Shown here: piece after piece, positions 7,708-15,900 of the stretch
How positions within the stretch are numbered: position 1 is the stretch's first letter
How the letters are laid out: every line of letters starts with the position of its first letter
Assembly: GCA_028692395.1 (NCBI GenBank)
Contig: JAQUXP010000007.1
Coordinates: 1-64,000 of the forward strand
Origin: Lachnospiraceae bacterium
Lineage (GTDB): Bacteria > Bacillota > Clostridia > Lachnospirales > Lachnospiraceae
DNA: 64,000 nucleotides
Direction: 5' to 3'
Position numbers and translations under genes: made by a program
The notes under the pieces: model-generated
What the model saw: the letters and a program-made list of their open reading frames with translations, nothing else
Databases searched by the model: none
Told to the model about the DNA's origin: nothing

Positions 7708-8603
7708 TGAATGCAAATTCAGTAAAAGACAAATTGAAAAACTTTGCAAAAGAAACTGGTAAAACAATGCAGGATGCACTTGTATTATACGGACTTGAGA
7801 GAACCCTATATCGTCTTTCGATATCAGAGTATGCAGAGAGATTCACACTAAAAGGAGGCATATTCTTATATGCTTTATTTGATGGTGAATATGTCAGAGC
7901 AACAACAGATATTGATTTATTGGCACAGCATATTTCTAATGATGCAGAAAAGATAAAGGAAGTGTTTGCAAATATCTTTGCAATAGAATGTGATGATGCC
8001 TTGCGATATGATCTGGAAACTTTGGATGTTCAGAACATCACAGAATTCAAGGAGTATCATGGAGTGAAGGCAACGGTGATGGCTTATCTAGATAGAACAA
8101 GAATTCCAGTGTCTATTGACATTGGTTTTGATGACGTGATTTATCCAGAACGTGTTGAAATGGATTTCCCAACAATATTAGGAATGGATTCACCAAGGCT
8201 GTTTGGGTACACAATGGTAACTTCAATTGCAGAAAAATTTGAGGCGTTTGTCAATCTTGGATTAGTAAACAGCAGATATAAGGATTTTTATGATATCTTT
8301 GTTCTGGCCACTAAGTATGATATTGATGGAAATATGTTGCAACATGCAATTATGGAGACGTTTGAACATAGAGCAACAACATTTGATGATATAGTTGCTT
8401 TTGACAATGATTTTGCGGCAGATCAAATCAGACAAAGCAGATGGAAAGCATTTATTAGAAAAAAGAAAGTAATGGTTAATGTAGAACTTCAAGAAACATT
8501 GGATGTTGTGATGAATTTCCTTACGCCAGTGGTTGATGCAATTGAAAACAATGAGAACTATGAAGCACATTGGACAAAGGATGATTTGTCATGGCATAAA
8601 TAG
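7707..8603 (+). CDS. abiEii: AbiEii/AbiGii-type nucleotidyltransferase toxin (298 aa)
   Basis: DNA polymerase beta-like nucleotidyltransferase fold: LKGGIFL (about residue 49) and RATTDIDLL (about 65, the T-x-D-x-D metal site), then EKFEAFVNLG and SRYKDFYDIF further on, as in AbiEii toxins that block growth by modifying RNA or protein targets when freed from antitoxin. The ATG at 7707 is used because it overlaps the abiEi stop and has GGAGGT upstream. The in-frame open sequence back to 7665 lies inside abiEi. Length is usual for the family and all motifs are intact, so it is probably functional. Provides phage abortive infection or element maintenance. Confidence 0.88.
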   Translation: MNANSVKDKLKNFAKETGKTMQDALVLYGLERTLYRLSISEYAERFTLKGGIFLYALFDGEYVRATTDIDLLAQHISNDAEKIKEVFANIFAIECDDALRYDLETLDVQNITEFKEYHGVKATVMAYLDRTRIPVSIDIGFDDVIYPERVEMDFPTILGMDSPRLFGYTMVTSIAEKFEAFVNLGLVNSRYKDFYDIFVLATKYDIDGNMLQHAIMETFEHRATTFDDIVAFDNDFAADQIRQSRWKAFIRKKKVMVNVELQETLDVVMNFLTPVVDAIENNENYEAHWTKDDLSWHK

Positions 8604-8619
8604 AGATTATACATATATT

Positions 8620-8653
8620 AAGGATTGTGTATTGCTATACATGGTCCTTTTTT
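8620..8653 (+). terminator. Intrinsic terminator of the abiE operon
   Basis: AAGGATTGTGTAT and ATACATGGTCCTT form a stem with a TGCT loop, followed by six T, 17 bases after the toxin stop codon. Confidence 0.75.
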
Positions 8654-8690
8654 ATGCTATTTTCGAGGAAAAGAAAGGCAATTCAATGGC

Positions 8691-8733
8691 AGAAGGCCCC
8701 CGGGAACCTATTGATTCCGAGGGGGCAACTTCT
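8691..8733. terminator. Strong hairpin between convergent genes
   Basis: AGAAG plus GCCCCCGGGAA pairs with TTCCGAGGGGGC plus CTTCT, a long GC-rich stem 27 bases beyond the stop of the minus-strand gene. No clear T-run on either side. It probably ends or protects the minus-strand transcript. Confidence 0.55.
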
Positions 8734-8759
8734 GAAACTAACATAGCGTTGTTTTCCGC

Positions 8760-9338
8760 TTACTGTTTTTTTCCACGCTTCAAAGCGGCTTCAATTTTAA
8801 CCTTACGCTCGTTAAGCTGCTGTTTCATCGATTCTATGGCATCCGCTTTTCTTTCCTCGTGCTCTGCTTTTTTTATTTCTTTGATTTTGGTGCGATATTC
8901 TCTGTCAGCAACCTTGGCTGCTTCTTCCAGTTCCGTGCATATGGATGCCGCTACCGTGTTGGCCGCCACTTCTGTAAAAGCAGCCTCCATGACTGCAGAA
9001 ATAACCGTATCGGCAATTTCTGTAATGATTGCCTCAACCTCCGGGCCGTGAATCGCATCATTGATAACGCCCTGCTGCAAATTGCCGCACAAAATTGTAT
9101 CGGGGATGTCGTTACCATCGGTATCGATGAATACCGTGTCAAAATAGCCATCACCAATCGTATCAATGGCAATGGTATCTGCATAGCCATCGCCGGTTAC
9201 ATCGAGAATAGCAAGGTCAGCCACTTTGTCACCGGTGATGTCAAACAGGATTGCGTCCTTCTCTGTGGTCTTAACAAGTGACGATTTCAGGTCACGATCC
9301 CTGCGTACAGCTTTTTTGATTTCCTTCATAGAATACAT
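8760..9338 (-). CDS. Acidic repeat protein with calcium-loop-like motifs and a coiled coil (192 aa)
   Basis: After a basic N-terminus, residues 30-80 hold tandem units such as DVTGDGYADTIAIDTIGDGYFDT and IDTDGNDIPDT; the D-x-x-G-D-G-x-x-D spacing resembles dockerin/EF-hand-like or thrombospondin type 3-like Ca-binding loops. A conserved-looking CGNLQQGVINDAIHGPE segment follows, then a long charged helix (about residues 140-192) ending in RGKKQ. There is no signal peptide or membrane segment, which is odd for calcium-loop repeats. AGGAGG precedes the start. It lies downstream of a TetR regulator in the same direction. Family not identified. Confidence 0.7.
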   Translation of the reverse strand: MYSMKEIKKAVRRDRDLKSSLVKTTEKDAILFDITGDKVADLAILDVTGDGYADTIAIDTIGDGYFDTVFIDTDGNDIPDTILCGNLQQGVINDAIHGPEVEAIITEIADTVISAVMEAAFTEVAANTVAASICTELEEAAKVADREYRTKIKEIKKAEHEERKADAIESMKQQLNERKVKIEAALKRGKKQ

Positions 9339-9469
9339 TGTAGTCTACCTCCTGTTATAGTTATATTTGATGATTTTCTTGAATTCGAATTGTCAGTACA
9401 GCAACGAACAGATTTTGAAGTCCATCTGCGATAAATGCAATTCCAATAATGTCCAATAAGGCGTGTCAT
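9326..9469 (-). CDS. Small ORF of uncertain reading frame upstream of the repeat protein
   Basis: An ATG at 9467-9469 has a good AAGGAGG site and opens a 47-codon frame that overlaps the next gene by 13 bases, but its composition (many Trp, Cys, Arg) is unlike a protein. The next frame over (9361-9456) gives a much more protein-like hydrophobic peptide, LDIIGIAFIADGLQNLFVAV, without its own start signal. A frameshift in a small membrane-protein gene would explain both. Confidence 0.3.
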   Translation of the reverse strand: MTRLIGHYWNCIYRRWTSKSVRCCTDNSNSRKSSNITITGGRLQCIL

Positions 9470-9591
9470 TGCAGCAGCACCTCCTTGCTGTCTTAACGTG
9501 CCTAAAGTATAGTTTATAAAAAGGCAAAAAAACACGGACAAACAAAGCATTGTGTGGAAATCTGTAACACTTGGCTTCATTTGACCGTATT

Positions 9592-10164
9592 TTATTTTTG
9601 GTTCATTTTTAATTTAGCCGCATTCGCAAGGGCAAGCTCGGTAGTTCCCTCCATAACAGCTGCGGCTCGATCAATCATTGTATTAGGATTGTCTTTCATG
9701 CCGTCATGAACCCATCTGACCAGAAATCCGGCCAATGCAGATGCAGACAGGCTTGCGATGAGATTGAGGTCAGAATCCTCAACCTCCATATTTCCCAGTC
9801 TTGCACGTATGGATTTTGGGATTGTGTGCATACCAATCTCATATGCAGTCTGTTCCAGTCTGGTATCATCCATCGAATGGTAAATGTGTAATACTGCCGT
9901 TTTGTTTTTCAACAGCTCATTAGCAAGTGCTTTATGCGCCTCTGGCCATTCTACATCTGTGGGAAGCGTTTCTTTGATGCGCACAAGGTCAGATTTGAAC
10001 AAGTCATCGATAAGTGCATAAATATCTTGATAATAGTAATAAAAGGTTTTTCTGTTAATGCCGCAATCATCAACAATATCTTTTACAGTGATTTGGCTGA
10101 GCGGTCTATCATTCAAAAGCTTCGTAAAGGAGGCGCAGATTGCCTGCTTTGTGAACCTGGTCAT
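9592..10164 (-). CDS. TetR/AcrR-family transcriptional regulator (190 aa)
   Basis: N-terminal helix-turn-helix: LLNDRPLSQITVKDIVDDCGINRKTFYYYYQDIYALIDDL (about residues 16-57), the standard TetR DNA-binding domain of the DhaS-like subgroup with a run of Tyr in the recognition region. The C-terminal ligand domain is all helical. The start follows GGGGGAATT at good spacing. It runs toward the repeat-protein gene with about 250 bases between, so it may regulate that gene. Ligand unknown. Confidence 0.85.
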   Translation of the reverse strand: MTRFTKQAICASFTKLLNDRPLSQITVKDIVDDCGINRKTFYYYYQDIYALIDDLFKSDLVRIKETLPTDVEWPEAHKALANELLKNKTAVLHIYHSMDDTRLEQTAYEIGMHTIPKSIRARLGNMEVEDSDLNLIASLSASALAGFLVRWVHDGMKDNPNTMIDRAAAVMEGTTELALANAAKLKMNQK

Positions 10165-10389
10165 AGCGAATTCCCCCTTAGTGTATTATTTCAAATATAT
10201 TATATCAAAAACTTCGCATTGCGACAATAAAATATCTTCTGAATAAATCTGATTCTAAGCGCAGAAGAGCCTCTTTCTGCTCGTCTGTCAGAGAAATTCA
10301 CTTTGATAATCCAGAATGTACCATAAGCTGGTGGCGGAAACAGTATATCGGATTCAGAAGTCCTGAGAAGTTACACGGAGAAATTGATA

Positions 10390-10447
10390 TTGACAATCCA
10401 TCCAAGTGCTGTTATATAATAGAAGATAGCGGTTAGCAACGTCTAAC
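10390..10447 (+). promoter_or_regulatory. Promoter and GTTAG/CTAAC palindrome of the first DtxR-like gene
   Basis: TTGACA (10390-10395) and a -10 region TATATAAT (10413-10420; spacing 17-19). Just downstream, GTTAG (10432-10436) and CTAAC (10443-10447) form an inverted repeat containing GGTTAGCA (10431-10438). The half-sites are those of DtxR/IdeR boxes, although the 6-bp gap is wider than usual. Position between -10 and start codon fits autorepression. Confidence 0.5.
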
Positions 10448-10463
10448 AGAATGGAGACAATAT

Positions 10464-11342
10464 ATGGCAAAAGAATTCGCAAGTGATCCCTTTGTAGGGG
10501 AGATCGGGGGGAATATCCCAAAAAACAAAGAAGAGATGGAAGAGGATCTTCTGGAATTTCTATATCAGCGCTGGCTGGACGGAAAATCAATGAAAGTGGC
10601 AGACGTTGCCGTTGATTTCGATATCAGTAAAGCGGAACTAAACGGGCTCTTGCGGAGAATGGTGAGACACAACTATCTAAATGAGGTTGTTCCGAAAGAG
10701 GATCTTATCCTGACAGACTTTGGAAAGGCCCAGGGAATGGAATGTCTGCACAGGCATGAGAACCTTACGACTTTTTTACAGCTTGTAAGTGGAATGGAGT
10801 TGGAGCAGGCCCAGGAAAATGCCTGTCGCCTTGAACATATTATTGACAAACAGGCGGTACAGGGGATTATGGATTTTGTGCGGTATGGCGATGTTTACGA
10901 ACGAAAAGTGAAGTATATGGATCTTGGAAAGCTGTATGCGGTGGGAGAGTACGGTACATGCATGATACTCTACCGGGTCGGTGAGAGATCTCCCAGAATT
11001 CTGGCACGAGAGCAATATTTTCAGGATGAAGGAATCCTGGTTGTGAACGAAGAGAGAAGCTACTTCTGGTACAAGCTTAGAGAAGAAAAAAAGAGACTGA
11101 TCCTCTGGTACAGGAAACATGATCAGTGGGTAAAAGCAGAGAGGTTAGAACACCTGGAGCAAACAGGAGATACAAAGCAGCCGGAGTATGGATACATCCT
11201 GCCGACTACGTCATTTACTTTTACCAGCAGTGCAGCGATGCCGTTTCTGGAGGGGACACTCATGGTCGGACTGACGATGTGGGACGAACTGCCGACAGAA
11301 GTAAACTGCCGGGAGTTGTTTGTATATCTATTACAAAAATAG
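10464..11342 (+). CDS. DtxR/MntR-like winged-helix regulator (292 aa)
   Basis: Residues about 20-95 read EEDLLEFLYQRWLDGKSMKVADVAVDFDISKAELNGLLRRMVRHNYLN followed by DLILTDFGKAQG, the winged helix and wing of iron/manganese-dependent repressors; HRHENLTTFL and CRLEHIID after it match the DtxR dimerisation/metal region. The C-terminal 150 residues are an extension I do not recognise. It is followed by a second regulator and then the heme operon, so control of heme/iron uptake is the natural inference. DtxR family call moderately sure. Confidence 0.7.
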   Translation: MAKEFASDPFVGEIGGNIPKNKEEMEEDLLEFLYQRWLDGKSMKVADVAVDFDISKAELNGLLRRMVRHNYLNEVVPKEDLILTDFGKAQGMECLHRHENLTTFLQLVSGMELEQAQENACRLEHIIDKQAVQGIMDFVRYGDVYERKVKYMDLGKLYAVGEYGTCMILYRVGERSPRILAREQYFQDEGILVVNEERSYFWYKLREEKKRLILWYRKHDQWVKAERLEHLEQTGDTKQPEYGYILPTTSFTFTSSAAMPFLEGTLMVGLTMWDELPTEVNCRELFVYLLQK

Positions 11343-11364
11343 TCCAACGAAAGGATGTAAGGAA

Positions 11365-12216
11365 ATGGAAAAGAAAGACAATACAAGAAGAAGCAGCGCA
11401 TTGCCCACACTGCTTCAGCTGAGGTACCTGGTCGAACTGGAAAAACTGAAAAGCAGATGGGGTTCAGCAAGCATGATTGCAGAATACTGCGGTACAACAC
11501 AGGCAACTGTCAGCAGGTATTTCAAGGTCTGCATCAACAATGGTTATCTGAAGGAGGACTTCCAATTCACAGAAACAGGAGAACTCTGGCTGGCAGAATA
11601 CAAGAGTTTGATCGTGAAGCTGACCAACTATCTTCGAACGATTGGTGTTCCGGAGCAGGAACTGGAAGACAATCTGCGTGTCATGATAGGAAATGTGGAA
11701 ATGCATACACTGAAAAAAATGGTAGATGATAATGCGGGAACACCCGTGCAGCGGGCGATGCGCACCAAGAAAATGGTAAGATTTGCACCAGAAGAACAAG
11801 AAGCTCTGGAAGACTGTCAGGTGTATTTCAAACTGCTGTGCATGGAACATTATGCTTCGAACAAAAAGAAATGCTTTTCTATGGCAAACCTTGGTTTTGA
11901 ACGTGAGGCCTATCTGCGCCACAACAAAGAACAGGATAAATGGTATCTGGAATTGACACCCCGGGATATGGCTGCGCATTCCCGAGTGAGCGGTGAAAAT
12001 ATGATTGGACATGTGGCAACGCTCAAATACGACAGAGAGGGTGTGCTGACAGAGGCAGAAATGGAAAACAAGAAAGTCAAAGTTCCATTGGAATACTGTC
12101 ATTTCCGTCGAGGGTCTGGACTGGAGCGAGTCGGATATCTGGCAGCAACATTTACCTGTAATGTTGGCAATTCACACATGCCAGAAAGTACAGCGTTACT
12201 TTTCTTTACTTTTTGA
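11365..12216 (+). CDS. Second winged-helix, DtxR-like regulator (283 aa)
   Basis: The ATG at 11365 follows AAGGA and lies 22 bases after the upstream stop; an in-frame start at 11320 would overlap that gene. Residues about 15-70 (LLQLRYLVELEKLKSRWGSASMIAEYCGTTQATVSRYFKVCINNGYLKED) form a clear helix-turn-helix with a following wing, FTETGELWLAEY, as in its neighbour. The rest is unassigned. Cotranscribed with the preceding regulator; the two may be diverged paralogues working as a pair. No metal site can be identified with confidence. Confidence 0.6.
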   Translation: MEKKDNTRRSSALPTLLQLRYLVELEKLKSRWGSASMIAEYCGTTQATVSRYFKVCINNGYLKEDFQFTETGELWLAEYKSLIVKLTNYLRTIGVPEQELEDNLRVMIGNVEMHTLKKMVDDNAGTPVQRAMRTKKMVRFAPEEQEALEDCQVYFKLLCMEHYASNKKKCFSMANLGFEREAYLRHNKEQDKWYLELTPRDMAAHSRVSGENMIGHVATLKYDREGVLTEAEMENKKVKVPLEYCHFRRGSGLERVGYLAATFTCNVGNSHMPESTALLFFTF

Positions 12217-12255
12217 AATTATACATAGGGTGTATAACTTTCTTGAGATTTTATA

Positions 12256-12284
12256 TTGACGCATTCTTGCGCATATGATATAAA
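12256..12284 (+). promoter_or_regulatory. Promoter of the NEAT/heme operon
   Basis: TTGACG (12256-12261), 17 bp, TATAAA (12279-12284), leaving a leader of about 155 nt before the first start codon. Confidence 0.65.
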
Positions 12285-12301
12285 CTATTTCAGAGATAGC
12301 T

Positions 12302-12389
12302 GTGCCTAACTGATTGCTGCTTTCAAAATAATAGAAGGTACAATTTTTTTTTGACTATGAGGTTAGAGAAAACTGATATGGGTTAGCAC
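12302..12389 (+). promoter_or_regulatory. GGTTAG-type elements in the heme operon leader
   Basis: GTGCCTAAC (12302-12310), GGTTAG (12361-12366) and GGTTAGCAC (12381-12389). The last two are direct repeats 20 bp apart, about two helical turns. GGTTAGCA is identical to the sequence at 10431-10438 before the first DtxR-like gene. This is the best candidate for a shared regulator site. Confidence 0.45.
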
Positions 12390-12448
12390 AATATATCTGT
12401 GAACAACAATAAATTTCAAGCCGAAAAAGGCGGAGAGGATGGGATGAC

Positions 12449-12898
12449 ATGAAAAAGTTATTCAAAAAATTAACAGGAGTAGTTCTTGCGGCAACAATGA
12501 TTATGGCGATGGGGGTTACAGCATTTGCGGCAGATGGAGATGTGACGACACATCGGGCAGTTCTTTATAAAGAAGGCACATATGGCACTGATTCACAAGT
12601 TGAATCAATGGGAAATGATGCAATAGGAGAAACTCATGTTCAAGAAAACTCAGATGGTACATTTACCGTAACAGTTGGATTGGTTGAGGATTTTAAGGCG
12701 TATGGAATAACTTCGAACATGAAATCAATTATCGTAAACGGTGTTCTGGCAACAATGTTAGATCAAAACAATAACGGTAAATATGATGCTTTCCAGTTTA
12801 AAGAAAGTATGGCGTTTCCGCAGAAGTTAACGGCTAGCTTTACAATCAAAGCGTCACTTATGCCAATTAAAGCAACTGGAGATTTAGTGATTTACTAA
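12449..12898 (+). CDS. Secreted small NEAT-like heme-binding protein (149 aa)
   Basis: Signal peptide MKKLFKKLTGVVLAATMIMAMGVTAFA with AFA-A cleavage at about residue 28. The mature protein is about 120 residues, the size of one beta-sandwich domain, with HRAVLYKEGTYGTDSQVESMGNDAIGETHV resembling the lip region (SMGN) of the NEAT domains in the neighbouring giant protein (DQASMGNAALVKP). It has no membrane anchor or sorting signal, so it is probably released and may act as a hemophore. First gene of the operon; a hairpin after it suggests higher expression than the downstream genes. Confidence 0.65.
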   Translation: MKKLFKKLTGVVLAATMIMAMGVTAFAADGDVTTHRAVLYKEGTYGTDSQVESMGNDAIGETHVQENSDGTFTVTVGLVEDFKAYGITSNMKSIIVNGVLATMLDQNNNGKYDAFQFKESMAFPQKLTASFTIKASLMPIKATGDLVIY

Positions 12899-12920
12899 AG
12901 TTATATGAGAATTAGTGAAA

Positions 12921-12951
12921 AAAGACCAAGACCAGTCGGTCTTGGCCTTTT
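12921..12951 (+). terminator. Intra-operon attenuator hairpin
   Basis: CCAAGACC (12926-12933) and GGTCTTGG (12938-12945) with a four-base loop, followed by CCTTTT. It lies between the small NEAT-like gene and the giant NEAT gene, and would give partial termination. Confidence 0.65.
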
Positions 12952-12982
12952 CAATGTAGCACAAAGGATAAGAGGAGGAAGT

Positions 12983-15900
12983 ATGAAAAAAATAAGAAAG
13001 GGAATTTTAACCTTTTTGCTCATAATGTCAGTTATAGCTGGAAATGTCTACCCGTTTCTATCAAGTTCAATTGCAACCGTCTACGCAAGTGAAACTGAAA
13101 CAACGTTAGACAAATTAAAAGCATTGCTGGAAGAAGCAAAGAAATTAAATGAGTCAGATTACACCCCGGAAAGCTGGACAGATTTCGTAGATATCAGAGA
13201 CAGCATTATAGCACCGGACGAAATACCGGAGAAATACCAGCAGACGATTTTAGACGGTCTGCAGGAAGCAATGGACAATCTGGTCAAGGTAGAAACAACA
13301 CTGGACAAATTAAAGGCATTGCTGGAAGAAGCAAAGAAATTAAATGAGTCAGATTACACCCCGGAAAGCTGGACAGATTTCGTGGATATCAGAGACAGCA
13401 TCACAGCACCGGACGAAATACCAGAGAAATACCAGCAGGCGATCTTAGACGGCCTACAGGAAGCAATGGACAATCTGGTCAAGGTAGAAACAACGCTGGA
13501 CAAATTGAAAGCACTGCTGGAAGAAGCAAAGAAATTAAATGAGTCAGATTACACCCTGGAGAGCTGGGCAGAGTTTGCAGATGTGCGGGACAGTATCACA
13601 GAACCAGACGAAATACCAGAGAGATATCAACAGGCGATTCTGAATCAATTACAAAATGCAATTAAGCAGTTAGTGAAAAAACCAGAGATTTCGAACATAC
13701 TGGAAGATGGCACTTATGCAGTTCAATTCCAAGCCTACGCTGACAGGGAAAAAAGCCTGACGGGAAACTCTTTTGTTGAGGGAGGTCGACAGGCACTTGT
13801 TGTAGCAAAAGACGGAAAATATGAGGTTACTTTTAGAAAAACAGATAACCTCAAAGATGTACTATATCAGGTTTTAAAACAAAAATATTATAGTGACACA
13901 AAAACTCTTTTTGGACAGAAGGCGGGAACAAAAAACTGGATTGAAGGGTATGATTATCAAAATGCAAATTTCAATGCGGCCTTAAAACCTGGATTTGTTG
14001 AAGAAAATGATAAATATTGGATCGATACAAACTATGATATTTATAATAATTACACGGATTTCACGGTCGAGTTGGAGGATATTTCGGCGGATATATTATT
14101 GTATACAGCAACTGCAGATGGTCAAACAAGGATGTTGTATATAGATTTTGATGAGAATACAGCCCAGAAAATATCAGTGGACGAGTATAAAACAACAGAA
14201 GCGGTGACTTATAATATATTTACACAAGCGCCATATGGAAAGAAAGTACCGGAGGACATGCTTGATAACAAATCAACATTCTGGTCAGTTGCAGACGATA
14301 CAGCAAGCGCTGGTGTAAATATAAATGAACAATATCAGGAGACATTTAGAGCAGCACAGCTGAGCCAGTGGTGCAAGGCAGGGGATGGTATTGCCATTGA
14401 AAATGATGCAATAAAACTGTCATTTAATCTCTCTGATGAGAAAGATATTGCGCTCGGTAAAACGGTGTATTACAAGTATCAACTTGGATATGGCGAAACG
14501 TACATTACTCTTTATCCATCTATGCAGGAAACGGAATCTTTTGAAATAGAGGATAATATTGCGTGTGCAAAAATCGCTACAGATACAACGGTTCTTTCAA
14601 AAGAGACAAAACTGGTAGCAGATGAAATTGTGGATGATCCAAAGACCACAGAGGATGGGTACAGCTTATTCCATACCAATTTAGACGGTGCATCAAAGAA
14701 TATGTATATGTACTGTTGGAACTATGAATTCAAGACAGGCATAAAATCGATCAATACATCCCGAAAAGTAACAATGAAATTTAAAATTCCAGAAGGATGG
14801 GAGAATGAAAATGTTCGTTTGGCGTATTGGGGTGGTGACGGAACCGGAGGTATTGACCCACTGGCGAAAGGTTCAGTCGATATTATAGGTCCTGAAGACG
14901 GTTTCTATGTTGTCAAAACAGATCGAATAGGTTATTTCTGCCTGTATGAGCTAAAAGATACAACGGCAACAGGAGAGAATTTAACAGATGGCACTTATCA
15001 GGTGCCAATTAACGTATATCATATGCTCATTGATGGACAGTTGTCTATGGCAGATCAGTGTCTTGCAGATATAGGAAAAGTTGTTGTGAAAAATGGAGTC
15101 AAGACGCTTTATTCAGATTTTACAACTGTGACTAATACTGGTCTTGGATTGACAGGATATATGACAAAGATGTGGCTGTATGGCTCAGATCTAACTATGA
15201 ACGGCAACTATCCCGCAGGTACATTAAATCCTGTTATCTTTACTTCTTATTATAAGAACGATGATGGAAGTTATCTGACGGATGTATTTAATGAGAACTC
15301 ATTAAATTATTATCCGAGAGAAGGGTATGTTCAGTTGGTTAGTGATAATGCCAAATGGCCGGCAAGATTTAAGGTCCCTGTCATGGATGCTATCGGCGGA
15401 GGAAGTTTTGAACAAAGCGCATGGCTGACATTGGATTGGGCAAATGCTGAGAAGATTTCCGATGAAACCCCGGATGCACCAATCAAGGATGCTTTGGGAG
15501 AGACAATTAATATTGCAGAGACAGCAGTAAAAGAAGAGTATACAGAGGATACTTGGAAGGCATTGGAAGGTTCGTATAATACTGCAGTAGAGGTGTATAA
15601 GAATTCTACAGATAATGATAAGCTGACAAAGGCTTACACAGATCTGCAAGCAGCAATTGACGGATTGAAAAAACCCGATGTCGTTTCTTTAGAGGACGGA
15701 CTATATACAGCAACCGGAACAACGGGAGATACCAACATCGTTACCGGAACCAGAATGCTGATTTCCACAAAGGGCGAAGGGGACGAGGCAGTTACAAGTA
15801 CACAGATCTATATGGATGTTCAGGGAATCAAAGGACTTGCTTACTATGATCTGGCACAGAAGGCATATGTGGATGCAGTGACAGAGAAAGACGAAGATGG

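Noticed and set aside
8533..9281. Plus-strand frames at 8533-9051 and 8859-9281
   Set aside because: Antisense to the acidic repeat protein, which has better composition and a ribosome site.
12286..12448. Long heme-operon leader as a riboswitch
   Set aside because: I could not find conserved elements of any riboswitch class; protein-site motifs explain it more simply.
12905..12982. Longer N-terminus for the giant NEAT protein
   Set aside because: It would begin inside the attenuator region and add residues before a normal signal peptide; the ATG at 12983 has a strong AGGAGG site.
13097..13681. Regularly spaced repeats as a CRISPR array
   Set aside because: The 195-bp units are contiguous coding FIVAR repeats in frame; no short repeat-spacer pattern and no cas genes.
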